Assembly: GCF_002904295.1 (NCBI RefSeq) | Contig: NZ_PPHG01000025.1 | Coordinates: 298,405 to 362,404 of the forward strand | DNA from: Amycolatopsis sp. CA-128772 | Lineage (GTDB): Bacteria > Actinomycetota > Actinomycetes > Mycobacteriales > Pseudonocardiaceae | Reading direction: 5' to 3' | Length of the DNA: 64,000 nucleotides | In this document: in pieces, positions 31,983 through 41,182 of the stretch | Numbering within the stretch: position 1 is the first letter of the stretch | Layout: every line of letters begins with the position of its first letter | Position numbers and translations under genes: made by a program | The notes under the pieces: generated by a model | The model's database searches: none | What the model saw: the letters and a program-made list of their open reading frames with translations, nothing else | What the model was told of the DNA's origin: nothing

Positions 31983-34900
31983 GTGGAACGCATACGCGAA
32001 GGGCAGGAGCCGCCCCGCCCGCGACCGGCGATCCGGCAGCCGGTTCGTTCGCCGGAGGGCCTCCTCGGGCTTCAGCAGACGGCCGGCAACGCAGCGGTGG
32101 CGAACGTCGTTTCCCAGCTCGGCTCGGAGCAGGCGGACGTTCCCGCCGCACCCGAGCGGGCCGCCCCGCTCGCGGCCGCGGCGACTGCCGAGCCGGAGCT
32201 CCCCGAGGTGCCCGTCGTGGAGGGCGAACCGGAGCCAATCCTGCTCGCCGAACCGGTCGCCAGGTCCAGGCGGTCGACCAGGCGTCCGCCGACGCGATCG
32301 CCGGGCTCGAAGCCACCGCCGGCGAGCGCCTGGACGCCGTGTCCCGCCACTTCGCGGTCCAGCAGGCACAGCTCGACGCCGGCCGGACCACCCACGCCGT
32401 CCAGGTCGCCGCCGCAACCGCCGAGCACCGCGCGCGGGTGGCCGGCACCTCGATGGCCGGGCGGCAGCGGATCGGCGCGGTGGCTGCCCAAGCGTCGGCG
32501 GAAGCCGGCGGCCGGGTGTCGGAGATGGCGGCCGAGGTCGATCACCACGCGGCCGGGCAGGCGGCCCGGACCGTGGCCGACGCCCCGGGCCACGCCGCGG
32601 CGGCTCGACCGGCGATCGCCACCTCCGACCCGGAAGTCGCGGGTCAGCAACGGAAAGTGGCCGACGCTGTTTCCGGCAAAGCTCGGACGGAGGTCGCCGC
32701 GGCCGCCGACCGTACGGCGGCGAAGGTCCGCGAACACGGCGCGCGGATGCGCACCGAGGTGTTCGGCCCGACCGCGGACCAGGCCCGGCAGCAGATCGGA
32801 GAGCTGGCCCGCGAGTCGGACCGGGCGGTGGGCGACGGCGCGTCGGTGGCATCCGGGGAGATCGCCGGTCTCGGCGCCCAGGCGACGCGTGCCGCGGCCG
32901 ACGCCTACCGGAGAGCCACCGCCGCGCTCACCGCCGGACGGGAGACCGCACGCGGCGACCTGACCACGTGGGCGACGCGAGCGAAAGACCGCGTCACGAC
33001 CATCGCGGGCCGGTTGCGCACCTCCGTCGAAAACCAGGGACGAGCCCTGGCCGCGACCCGGCGCCGCCCCCACCCGGCGACCCTCGACGCCCTCCGCACG
33101 GCCGGCGGCCAGGTCGCCGACGCGATCGGGGAGACCGGACGGACCTTGCGGGACGGGCTGGAGCAGCTCGCGGACTCGCACGGTGCGGCCGGCGCCGACG
33201 TCGGCGACCGGGTCCGTCAGGGCTTCACCGCCGCCGCGACCGCCGCCACGACGGCCGCGGGCCGCGCGGAGCAGGCGTTCGACCGGCACGCCGGGCAGAT
33301 CGGCGCGGAAGCCGCCGCGGATCTCACCGCCGCCCCGGACCGCACCGCCGCCGCCCTCTCCCCCCACCGGCAGAAGGGCCTCGCCGACCTGTCGGGCGCG
33401 GTCGACGAAGCCGGGACGGAGCAGCGGTCGTGGGCTTCGGACGCGCGCGGCCGCGGCGAGGACGGCGCCGACCGGATCGCCTCGGAAGCGCGGAACCTGG
33501 CCACGACCGCACCGGCCCAGCGAATCTTCGACGAGGCCATCGCCTCCATGCGGTCGTGGCTGCGCGACAAGCTCGGCGACATCGCGGGCGGCATCGCCTC
33601 GGGCCTGGTCCTGTCCCTCCCGACGTTGCTCGTCGCGGGCGCGCTCCTGCTGGCGGGCCCGGTCGGCTGGGGCGTACTGGCGGCGCTGATCGTGGTCGGT
33701 GCCGGGCTGGGCATCTACTCGCGGTTCTCCGAATACGCCGCCGACCACGGCGGGCAGGGGCCGGGCTGGGGTGAGGGCACGCTGCTGGTCCTTCTCGGCG
33801 TCGCCGACATCACCGGTATCCCCTACCTGGTGGAGGCGGGTGTCGGACGGCGGGCGTTCGCACCCCGCCCGATGACGGAGTTCGAGCGCTGGGAGCGCGG
33901 TACCCAGGGCGTGGTCAACCTTGCGCTGGTGGTGGTCGGCGGCGGCAAGAAGGTGTTCGGGGCGGGTGAGCGGATCTCGGTACCGGCCGATCCGCACCCG
34001 CCCGCGACGGGTGGTGGCGGTGCCCACCCGGTCGTCGACCCGCACGGCCCCGCGCCCGACCCGCACGGACCCACGCCCGACCCGAACGCCGGACCGGCCC
34101 GGCCCCGCGACTGCTTCGTACCGGGCACGCCGGTCGCGACGCCGTCCGGCCCGGTGACGATCGAACGGCTCGCGGTGGACGACCTCGTGCTGACGCTCGA
34201 CCCCGCCACCGGACGGCCCGGGGCCCATCCGGTGGCCGCGACGCTGCGCCGGACCGTCCCGGCGGTGCTGGAGGTATCGCTGGGAACGGCGTCGGTGTCG
34301 GTCAGCCCGGAGCACCCGTTCCGCGTCGCGGACGGCAGCTGGCGGCGCGCCGGCGACCTGGAACCCGGCACCCGGCTGGTCGGTCTGACCGGCGAAGTGG
34401 TGGTCGGGGAAGTCCGGCAACGTCCCGGCGACGCCCACGAAGTCGTGAACCTGACCGTCGCGGGCGCGCACACCTACCTGGTCTCCGACGCCCAAGTGCT
34501 GGTGCACAACAAAGGTGCGGCGTTCGACCCGGTCGCGGACCTGCGCACCCAGGTCGAGTCGCTGGTCAGCCGGGTCCGCCAGGCGCGGAAAGCGGCCGAA
34601 GCCCAGCCCGCGGACACCCCGGGCCGCACCGACCGGCTCAACCGGCTGCGGCAGCTCGAGAAGGCGACCGACCAGTTGCAGAAAGAATCCAACGGGCCGG
34701 ATCCCGACGTGGCCGACCTCGGCGCCTGGGCCGACCAGCTCGACAACGACCTGCACCCGATCGAGCAGGACCTGCCCCCGGCTCCGGAGCCCGGGGAGCA
34801 CCTCGCCTCGCAGCCGCTCACCGACGCGGGCGCGTTCGAGGCATTGCAGCAGCGGAGGCTGTGGACGCAGATCACCGAAGCCGACCCGGGCCGCCGCTGG

Positions 34901-35083
34901 TCGGCCCGGCTCGCCGAAAACATGACGTCGGACGTGGCGGGTCAGACCAAGCACAAGCTCCTCGTCACCGGACGCAAAGCCGGCGCCCCGCCGGTGGAGA
35001 TCGAGGTGTCGGTCATCTACGACCGCACGACCGGCCGGTTCGAGGACATGCACCTGTCCAGCGGAGCGTCCAGCCGTCAGTGA
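31983..35083 (+). pseudogene. Large polymorphic-toxin-like protein with Hint domain, one-base frameshift
   Basis: Reconstructed as about 1,033 residues after restoring one base near 32259. The N-terminal frame (GTG 31983 preceded by GGAGG) has LLGLQQTAGNAAVANVVSQL, the L-Q-x-x-A-G-N-x-A-V motif common at the start of contractile-injection-system cargo and DUF4157-type proteins. Coding then shifts at GAACCGGTCGC/CAGGTCCAG (VQAVDQASADAIAGLEA). After about 420 residues of Ala-rich helical sequence come two hydrophobic segments (GLVLSLPTLLVAGALLLAGP; VGWGVLAALIVVGAGLGIYS). A pretoxin-like region follows (ADITGIPYLVEAGVG, FERWERGTQGVVNLALVV), then a Hint domain (CFVPGTPVATPSG; SPEHPFRV; AHTYLVSDAQVLVHN). 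The last 185 residues match nothing I know and would be the released toxin. The shift may be a sequencing error. No injection-system or immunity genes are nearby. Confidence 0.75.
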
Positions 35084-35116
35084 TCCGGTGCGCGCCGCGC
35101 GCCGGCCGGCGCCCGC

Positions 35117-35144
35117 CCGGAGGTAGCCGATCGGCTACCTCCGG
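35117..35144. terminator. 28-base perfect palindrome, probable terminator
   Basis: CCGGAGGTAGCCGA followed directly by its complement TCGGCTACCTCCGG, 33 bases after the Hint-protein stop. As RNA it would fold into a 12-13 base-pair stem with a minimal loop, separating the toxin-like gene from the halogenase cluster. A protein-binding role cannot be excluded because the symmetry is exact. Confidence 0.7.
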
Positions 35145-35274
35145 CGCGCGGTCCTTCCGGCGTTCCGGCGGGTCTTCCCGGGTCTCGCCGGGCGCTCCTA
35201 GGGTGGCCCCGGAGCACCGCGGAATCGCTCCGCCACCAGGTCGCCGATTCATTCGCAGGAAGGGTTCCGGGCAC

Positions 35275-36222
35275 ATGACGGAAAGCACCGTGGCCAGTTA
35301 CGCCCTGACCGACGCCGAACTCACGCAATTCAACCGGGATGGCTACTTCGGCCCGTTCGACGTATACGCGCCCGATGAAATGGAATCGTCGCTGCAGGCG
35401 ATCCGGCCGAAGCTCGTCGATGCCCGGCAGGGGGTCTACCACCAGGGCGAAGCGTTGTCCGGCACCACCAACCTGGCCAGCTACGACCGGCACCTCGACG
35501 TGGACTTCCTCGCCCGGCACATCGTCCGCCCCCAGCTGGTCGACCGGGTCACGAGCGTGCTCGGCGCGGACGTCCTGTGCTGGCGCAGCGAGTTCTTCCC
35601 GAAGTACCCCGGGGACGAAGGCACCGACTGGCACCAGGCCGACAACTTCGCGAACGTCGGCAAGCACCCGCAGATCGTCTGGCCGGAGGACGCCGGTTTC
35701 GGTGGGGCGCTGACGGTGTGGACGGCGTTCACCGAAGCGACCGTCGAGAACGGCTGCCTGCAGATCATCCCGGGTTCGCACAAGACGATGAACTACGACG
35801 AGAACAAAATCATCGAATACGACTCGGAGATCATCAACCGGCAGGACAAGAACGGCGTCCGGCGCGGGTTCTACGGCTACGACTACAGCCAGCTGCAGAA
35901 GGACCCGAACTGGACGCCGGACGAGTCGAAGGCGAAGTCGCTGGTCATGCGGCAAGGGCAGGCCGTGATGTTCTGGTCCACCCTGATGCACGCCTCGCAC
36001 CCGCACGAGGGCAAGACCGACAAGATGCGGCTCGGCTTCACCGCGCGCTACGTGCCCACGTCGGTGCGGGTGTACCCCTACCAGAACACTCTCGCCGAGT
36101 ACGGCGTCGAGGTCAGCCTGGAGAAGTTCGGCTGCGTCCTGGTGTCGGGGAAGGACGAGTTCGGGCACAACCGGTTCGTCGACCGCACGGTCAACGGCAT
36201 GCCGTTCGCGCCGGTCCGATGA
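35275..36222 (+). CDS. SyrB2-like non-haem Fe(II)/2-oxoglutarate halogenase
   Basis: A 315-residue phytanoyl-CoA-dioxygenase-fold protein. The iron-binding facial triad of hydroxylases (H-x-D...H) is replaced by H120-Q-A122 in DEGTDWHQADNF; losing the carboxylate is what lets chloride bind iron in SyrB2, CytC3 and BarB. FGGALTVWTAFTEATVENGCLQIIPG, RRGFYGYDYSQLQ and FWSTLMHASHPHEGKTDKMRLGFTARYVP (distal His and 2-oxoglutarate-binding Arg) follow SyrB2 closely. These enzymes chlorinate an unactivated carbon of an amino acid tethered to a carrier protein. The next genes encode exactly an adenylation domain (ATGA overlap) and a free carrier protein, so a carrier-bound aminoacyl substrate is expected. 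AGGAAGG precedes the ATG. Confidence 0.92.
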   Translation: MTESTVASYALTDAELTQFNRDGYFGPFDVYAPDEMESSLQAIRPKLVDARQGVYHQGEALSGTTNLASYDRHLDVDFLARHIVRPQLVDRVTSVLGADVLCWRSEFFPKYPGDEGTDWHQADNFANVGKHPQIVWPEDAGFGGALTVWTAFTEATVENGCLQIIPGSHKTMNYDENKIIEYDSEIINRQDKNGVRRGFYGYDYSQLQKDPNWTPDESKAKSLVMRQGQAVMFWSTLMHASHPHEGKTDKMRLGFTARYVPTSVRVYPYQNTLAEYGVEVSLEKFGCVLVSGKDEFGHNRFVDRTVNGMPFAPVR

Positions 36223-37829
36223 GCCCGCCGGATGCCGCCGTGCGGGCGGTGACCTGCTCGGCCGCGGCGCTGGCCGCGCACCGGCTGATCAACGACACCG
36301 CACGCCCGTATCCGCGCGACGCCAGCGTGCCCGAGCGGTTCGAGTTCTGGGCGGCCCGCCGGCCGGACGCGCCCGCGATCGTCCAGGGCGGCCGGGAAAC
36401 CAGCTACCGCGAACTGGACCGCCGGGCCAACGGCCTCGCACACCGCCTGCGGGACGCCGGGGTCGGGGCCGGCGTCACGGTCGCGGTCTGCCTCCCGCGC
36501 TCGCCCGAGCTGCTGATCGCGCTGCTCGGGATCCTCAAGGCCGGGGGAACCTACGTCCCGCTGGACCCCGGGTGGCCGGACGAGCGGCTGCGCACGGTCG
36601 TCGCCGACGGCGGCTGCCTGCTGGTGCTCGGAGCCGGCGACGCGGACCTGCCGGCCCGGTTCCCGGGCACCCGGGTGCTGGCCGTCGGACCGGGCACGGA
36701 GGCGCGGGACACCGGCCCCGGGTACGCGGTGGAAGCGGGCGACATCGCCTGCGTCAACTTCACGTCCGGGTCCACCGGCCGTCCCAAGGGTGTGCCGATC
36801 CGCCACCGGGGCATCGTCCGGCTGGTGCACGCCGCCAGTTACGGCACGCTGGACGAGCACAGCAAGGTGCTGCAGGTGACGCCGGTGACGTTCGACATCG
36901 CCACCTGGGAGATCTGGGGCGCGCTGCTCAACGGCGGGACGTCGGTGCTGTACCCGGCCGGATTCGTGCGGCTGTCGAAGGTCGGCGAGGTGATCAAGCG
37001 CGGCGGGGTGAACATCCTGCTGCTGACCACCGCGCTGTTCAATTCGATCGTCGACGAGGCACCGGAGGCGCTGGAGACCGTCGCCACGATCACCACCGGC
37101 GGCGAGGCGCACTCCCCGCGGCACATGGCCAAGGCCGTCCGCACCTACGGCCCCGGCCGGGTGGTCAACCTGTACGGACCGACCGAATGCACCTGCATCG
37201 CCACGTCCTATCCGGTGGACGAACCGCCGGCGGCCGGCGTGCCGCTGCCGATCGGCAGGCCCATCCAGAACACCCGCGTCTACGTGCTGGACGGCGACGC
37301 GGACCGGCTCTGCGCGCCCGGCGAGACCGGGGAGCTCTGCCTGGCGGGCGACGGCCTCGCGGCCGGCTACCTCGGGATGCCGGAACTGACCGCGAAGACG
37401 TTCGTGCACCGCGACATCGACGGCGTGCCCGAACGGCTCTACCGGTCCGGTGACCGCGGCCGGCTCCTGCCCGGCGGTGACCTCGTGTTCGAGGGCCGGT
37501 GGGACGACCAGGTCAAGGTGAACGGCTTCCGGATCGAGCTCGGCGAGATCACCCACCACCTCGACACCCACCCGCAGGTCAAGCGCAGCTACGTGACCGT
37601 GCGGGACAACCGCGGCGACAAGGCCCTGGTGGCGTTCGTCGTGCCCGCGGTGCCCGGCGCCGGGTCCGGGCGGCTGCGGGAGCACCTGGCCGCGAAGCTG
37701 CCGCACTACATGGTCCCGGCGCAGATCCACCTGTGCGACACGTTCCCCCTCACCCCGAACGGCAAGATCGACGGCCGGGCCCTCCTGGCCGCGTACGCGC
37801 CGTCGGCGACTTCAGGAGTGTTCTCATGA
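36219..37829 (+). CDS. Stand-alone NRPS adenylation domain
   Basis: A 536-residue aminoacyl-AMP-forming domain with complete core motifs: A2 LKAGGTYVPLDP, A3 NFTSGSTGRPKGV, A4 FDIATWEIW, A5 NLYGPTECT, A7 YRSGDRGRLL, A8 VKVNGFRIELGEI and A10 PNGKIDGRALL with the catalytic Lys. By eye against PheA, the ten pocket residues read D-I-W-L-T-G-L-C-I-K. The leading Asp means an alpha-amino acid, but I do not recognise the set, and it differs from the Thr code of SyrB1. It has no carrier domain of its own and overlaps both the halogenase and carrier genes by four bases, so it presumably loads the free carrier encoded next. Confidence 0.9.
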   Translation: MSPPDAAVRAVTCSAAALAAHRLINDTARPYPRDASVPERFEFWAARRPDAPAIVQGGRETSYRELDRRANGLAHRLRDAGVGAGVTVAVCLPRSPELLIALLGILKAGGTYVPLDPGWPDERLRTVVADGGCLLVLGAGDADLPARFPGTRVLAVGPGTEARDTGPGYAVEAGDIACVNFTSGSTGRPKGVPIRHRGIVRLVHAASYGTLDEHSKVLQVTPVTFDIATWEIWGALLNGGTSVLYPAGFVRLSKVGEVIKRGGVNILLLTTALFNSIVDEAPEALETVATITTGGEAHSPRHMAKAVRTYGPGRVVNLYGPTECTCIATSYPVDEPPAAGVPLPIGRPIQNTRVYVLDGDADRLCAPGETGELCLAGDGLAAGYLGMPELTAKTFVHRDIDGVPERLYRSGDRGRLLPGGDLVFEGRWDDQVKVNGFRIELGEITHHLDTHPQVKRSYVTVRDNRGDKALVAFVVPAVPGAGSGRLREHLAAKLPHYMVPAQIHLCDTFPLTPNGKIDGRALLAAYAPSATSGVFS

Positions 37830-38074
37830 CGGAAGCCAAAACCGGCACCGAAGCCGAACTCGCGGCGATGTGGCGGGACCTGCTCGGCGTGCCCGCCGTC
37901 GGCCCGGGCGACGACTTCTTCGAGGCGGGCGGCACCTCGTTGACGGCGATCAAGCTGCTGCAGCGCGTGGAGAAGCGGTTCGGCCCCGACGCGTTGTCCC
38001 CGGACACGCTCTACGACGACCCGCGGCTGGGCAGCGTCGCCGCGGCGATCGACGAATCGGCGCGGCACGGGTGA
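37826..38074 (+). CDS. Free peptidyl carrier protein
   Basis: An 82-residue carrier protein. GDDFFEAGGTSLTAIKLLQRVEKRFG contains the phosphopantetheine attachment Ser (Ser38) in the G-G-x-S-L motif, and helices 1 and 4 (LAAMWRDLLGV; LGSVAAAIDE) complete the fold. It is translationally coupled to the adenylation gene upstream and to the degenerate NRPS gene downstream (GTGA). It is the likely shuttle presenting the aminoacyl group to the halogenase and then to the thioesterase. Confidence 0.9.
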   Translation: MTEAKTGTEAELAAMWRDLLGVPAVGPGDDFFEAGGTSLTAIKLLQRVEKRFGPDALSPDTLYDDPRLGSVAAAIDESARHG

Positions 38075-40416
38075 CCTCGCCGATCCGGCCCGTGCCCCTC
38101 TGCTGGGACCTGGCCGGTGACCCCGAAGCCGCGGTGGAAGCCGTCGTGCGCGCGCTGGCCCGTGCCCACCCGGCGGTGCGGCACGAGCCGGTTCCGTGGC
38201 GGCGGACGCTCCTGCGCGGCACCCCGGCCGAGCGCGAGGCCCGGCTGACCCGGCTGGCGTGGCGGCTCGTCCGTTCGCCGGGGGACGCGCCGGTCCGGAT
38301 CGTGCTGGCCGGGCACGGCGACGGCCGGTGGACGCTGCTCGCCGCCGACCGCCCGGACGTGGCGGCGAGCGGCTGGGCCGAGCGGCTGCTCGGCCTGCCC
38401 CGGCCCCCGGCCGTGACCTCCTCCGGCGCGCCCGCACCGCGGCCGGCGTGGCAGCGCGATCACCCGCTGCCGCCCTCGGGCCCGGTCGCGCTCGCCGTCC
38501 CGGTCGACCCCGGGCTGCTCGACCGATTCCCGGGCAGCCGCGCGGAGGTGGTGGCGGCTTTGGCAGCGGCGCTGGTCGCGCGGTACGGGCGGTGCCGCGA
38601 CGTCGTCGTGGGCGTCGCCCGCGGCGCCGGCTTCGGCGGCGCCGCGGCCCGGCCGGTGCCGGCGGCGGTCCGGCTCACCGTGGCGGCCGACCAGCCGGTG
38701 ACGGAGCTGCTCTCCCGGTTCACCCGCGCGCGGCCCGACGCCGGCGTGCCCGCGCTCACCGTGGCCGTGCCGGAACCGCGGCCGCGTGCGTCCGGGCCGT
38801 TCACCCCGCGGCCGGTGCCGCGGCTCGACGGCGGCTGCGGTCTCTGGCTGACCGTCACCGACGGCGTCACCTGCTGGTTCGACGCCGGGCCGGCCGATCC
38901 CGAGCGGGTCGCGGTGTTCGGCCGGCACCTCGCCGCTCTGCTGCGGGCCGCCGAAGAACGGCGGCACCTGCCCCTGGCCCGCCTGCGGGTGCTCGGCCGC
39001 GACGAACGCGTCCGGCTGCTTCCGGGCGCCGTCCCGGCCACACCGGCCGCGCCGGTGGCCGGGCGGATCCGGCACTGGGCGCGCACCCGGCCGGACGCGG
39101 CGGCCGTGGTGTCGCCCCGGGAAACCGTGTCCTACCGGGAGCTGGCCCGCCGGGCCACCGCGCTGGCCGCCCGGTTGCACGCCGCCGGTGTCGGCCCCGA
39201 CGTGCCGGTCGGACTGTGGCTGCCGCGCTCGGCCGACCTCGTCACCGCCGCCGTGGGAGTCCTGCTCGCCGGCGGCGCGCACGTGGCCCTGGACGCCGCC
39301 GAGCCGGCCGGCCGGGTCCGGGCGTTGCTCGCGCGCGCCGGTGCCGGCGTGGTGATCACCCCGGAGCTGCGGGTCGCCGTGGTGGACCCCGACGCGGTCC
39401 CCCGGCGGATCCTCCGCGGCGCACCGGGCCTGTGCTGCGTCGCGTTCACCGCGTCGGCCGACGGGGTGCCCGTCTCGCACGAGGCCGTGGCCAACGTGGC
39501 CGGGTGGTGCGAAACGGCGCTCGGCTTCGGTCCCGGCGACCGGGTCGCGCAGCTGGCGCGGACCGGCAGCGGCGCGTGGGAGCTGGAGACGTGGTCCGCC
39601 CTCGCCGCCGGCGCCACCCTCGCGATCGCCCCCGAAGGAGCCGGTTCGGCCTGGCTGGCGCGCAGTGGCACCACCGTCGCCTTCACCCCGCACCGGGTGT
39701 TGCACACCGCGTGGCCCGCGGCGGCCGCGATGCGCCTCGCCGTCGTTCACGGACGGGCGGATTCCGCCGTCCCGCAGGGGCTTCCGTTCCGCGTGTGGCA
39801 AGGGTACGGCTCACCCGAGACCGGGCTGCTGGCCACCTGCGGCGAGCTGCCGCCGGGTGCGGCCGGCGTACCGATCGGCGCGCCGCTGCCGGACGTCCGC
39901 GCCTACGTGCTCGACGAAGGCGGGGAGCCGGTCCCGCCGGGCGCGGTCGGCGAGCTCCACGTGGGCGGCGCCGGCGTGGCCCGCGGACACCTCGGGCGGC
40001 CGGGACGGCGGCGGTCGCCGTTCAGCGACGACCTCGTCGCGGGCGGGCGCCGGTACGCCACCGGCGACCTCGTGCGCCGCCTCGGCGACGGCACGCTGGA
40101 GCTGCTCGGTCACGTCGACGAGGAGATCACGTTGCGCGGCTTCCGGATCGTGCCGGGCGAGGTCGAGGCGGCGCTGCGCCGCAACGGCGTGGTCGGCGAC
40201 GCGGCGGTGGTGGCCCGCGGCGACCGGCTCGTCGCCTACGTCACGCCCTCCGACGCCGACCCCGAGCAGCTGCGCCGCGACCTCGTCGGCGTCCTGCCCG
40301 CGTTCATGGTGCCCGACGCGGTCGTCCCGCTCGCCACGCTGCCGCGGACCACCCACGGCCTGCTCGACCACCGGGCGCTGGCCGTGGCCGCCGGCACCGG
40401 GCCGCTCGCCTGCTGA
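38071..40416 (+). CDS. Degenerate condensation-adenylation NRPS protein lacking catalytic motifs
   Basis: This 781-residue protein has a shortened condensation-like domain (about 1-330) and an adenylation-like domain (about 335-775). The site expected to be H-H-x-x-x-D-G reads AADRPDVAASG. The adenylation half keeps A5 (GYGSPETG), A7 (YATGDLVRR) and A8 (GFRIVPGEVE). Its phosphate loop A3, however, is FTASADGVPVSHE instead of S-G-T/S-T-G-x-P-K-G, and A10 is TTHGLLDHR, with Leu where the catalytic Lys should be. It should therefore not activate amino acids. It has no carrier domain. The frame is intact and both ends are coupled to neighbours, so it has been kept as a protein; a scaffold or MbtH-like helper role for the carrier is conceivable. 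Confidence 0.8.
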   Translation: MTSPIRPVPLCWDLAGDPEAAVEAVVRALARAHPAVRHEPVPWRRTLLRGTPAEREARLTRLAWRLVRSPGDAPVRIVLAGHGDGRWTLLAADRPDVAASGWAERLLGLPRPPAVTSSGAPAPRPAWQRDHPLPPSGPVALAVPVDPGLLDRFPGSRAEVVAALAAALVARYGRCRDVVVGVARGAGFGGAAARPVPAAVRLTVAADQPVTELLSRFTRARPDAGVPALTVAVPEPRPRASGPFTPRPVPRLDGGCGLWLTVTDGVTCWFDAGPADPERVAVFGRHLAALLRAAEERRHLPLARLRVLGRDERVRLLPGAVPATPAAPVAGRIRHWARTRPDAAAVVSPRETVSYRELARRATALAARLHAAGVGPDVPVGLWLPRSADLVTAAVGVLLAGGAHVALDAAEPAGRVRALLARAGAGVVITPELRVAVVDPDAVPRRILRGAPGLCCVAFTASADGVPVSHEAVANVAGWCETALGFGPGDRVAQLARTGSGAWELETWSALAAGATLAIAPEGAGSAWLARSGTTVAFTPHRVLHTAWPAAAAMRLAVVHGRADSAVPQGLPFRVWQGYGSPETGLLATCGELPPGAAGVPIGAPLPDVRAYVLDEGGEPVPPGAVGELHVGGAGVARGHLGRPGRRRSPFSDDLVAGGRRYATGDLVRRLGDGTLELLGHVDEEITLRGFRIVPGEVEAALRRNGVVGDAAVVARGDRLVAYVTPSDADPEQLRRDLVGVLPAFMVPDAVVPLATLPRTTHGLLDHRALAVAAGTGPLAC

Positions 40417-40426
40417 GGGGGACCTG

Positions 40427-41182
40427 TTGGCTGCACACCCGTGGTACGCGACCTTCGCTCCCCGGCCGGCCGCTCCGGTGCGGCTGTACTGCCTGCCCTG
40501 CGCGGGCGGTTCCGCCGAGATGTTCCGCCCCTGGACCGCTTTCCTGCCGCCGGAGCTCGAGCTGCGGGCGATCCGGCTGCCCGGCCGCCACGCCCGGCAC
40601 CCGCGCAGCGCGTTCGCCGACTTCGACACCGCGGGCGACGGGATCGCCGAGGCGCTGGCGGCCGAGCTGCGTCCCCCGTATGTCCTCTTCGGACACAGCA
40701 TGGGCGGCCTCATCGCCTACCGCATGCTGCGCGCGATCGAACGCCGCGGCCTGCCCGAGCCGGCGCTGTTCGTGGCCGCGTCCTGCCTCGTGCAGGGCAT
40801 CGCGGTGGACCGGCTGCCGGACCCGGCCGGGCCGGACGAGCGGTTCCTGGACGTGCTGCGCCGCTTCGGCGGGATGCCGCCCGAGGTGCTGGCCGACGAG
40901 GAAGTCCTCGCGTTCCAGCTTCCCGTGCTGCGCGCGGACTTCCGGCTTTGCCGCTCCTACGTCTACCGCGGCGGCGAACCGCCGGTGCGGGTGCCGCTGC
41001 GGGTCATGGGTGGCACGACCGACCTCATCACCCCGCACCGGCACCTGGCCGCGTGGCGCCACCACACCCGGCGTTACCTCGGGCTGCGGGCCTTCCCCGG
41101 CGGCCACTTCTTCGTCCGCGACCAGGTCCGCGACGTCGTCGGCGCACTCGCCGTCGACGTGGCGGAGCTGGTCAGCGGATGA
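40427..41182 (+). CDS. Type II thioesterase (RifR/GrsT-like)
   Basis: A 251-residue alpha/beta hydrolase. LYCLPCAGGSAEMFRPW at the N-terminus and LRAIRLPGRHAR are the type II thioesterase signature. The triad is Ser in LFGHSMGGL, Asp in MGGTTDLITP and His in FPGGHFFV. I chose TTG 40427, 5-6 bases after GAGGGGGA; a CTG three bases earlier is the alternative. In most NRPS clusters such enzymes clear misloaded carriers. Here, with no termination domain, it may itself release the chlorinated amino acid. Its end overlaps the facing small gene by 11 bases. Confidence 0.9.
   Translation: MAAHPWYATFAPRPAAPVRLYCLPCAGGSAEMFRPWTAFLPPELELRAIRLPGRHARHPRSAFADFDTAGDGIAEALAAELRPPYVLFGHSMGGLIAYRMLRAIERRGLPEPALFVAASCLVQGIAVDRLPDPAGPDERFLDVLRRFGGMPPEVLADEEVLAFQLPVLRADFRLCRSYVYRGGEPPVRVPLRVMGGTTDLITPHRHLAAWRHHTRRYLGLRAFPGGHFFVRDQVRDVVGALAVDVAELVSG

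Noticed and set aside
32247..32270. Programmed ribosomal frameshift in the Hint-protein gene
   Set aside because: No slippery heptamer or downstream pseudoknot is evident; a single missing C explains the data more simply.
32072..35053. 993-codon minus-strand frame opposite the Hint protein
   Set aside because: The plus strand shows a Hint domain and cargo motif; the antisense translation is Gly/Arg/Val-rich without motifs.
35275..36222. Phytanoyl-CoA dioxygenase/hydroxylase
   Set aside because: The H-x-D carboxylate ligand is replaced by Ala and the sequence around it follows SyrB2, so a halogenase is the better call.
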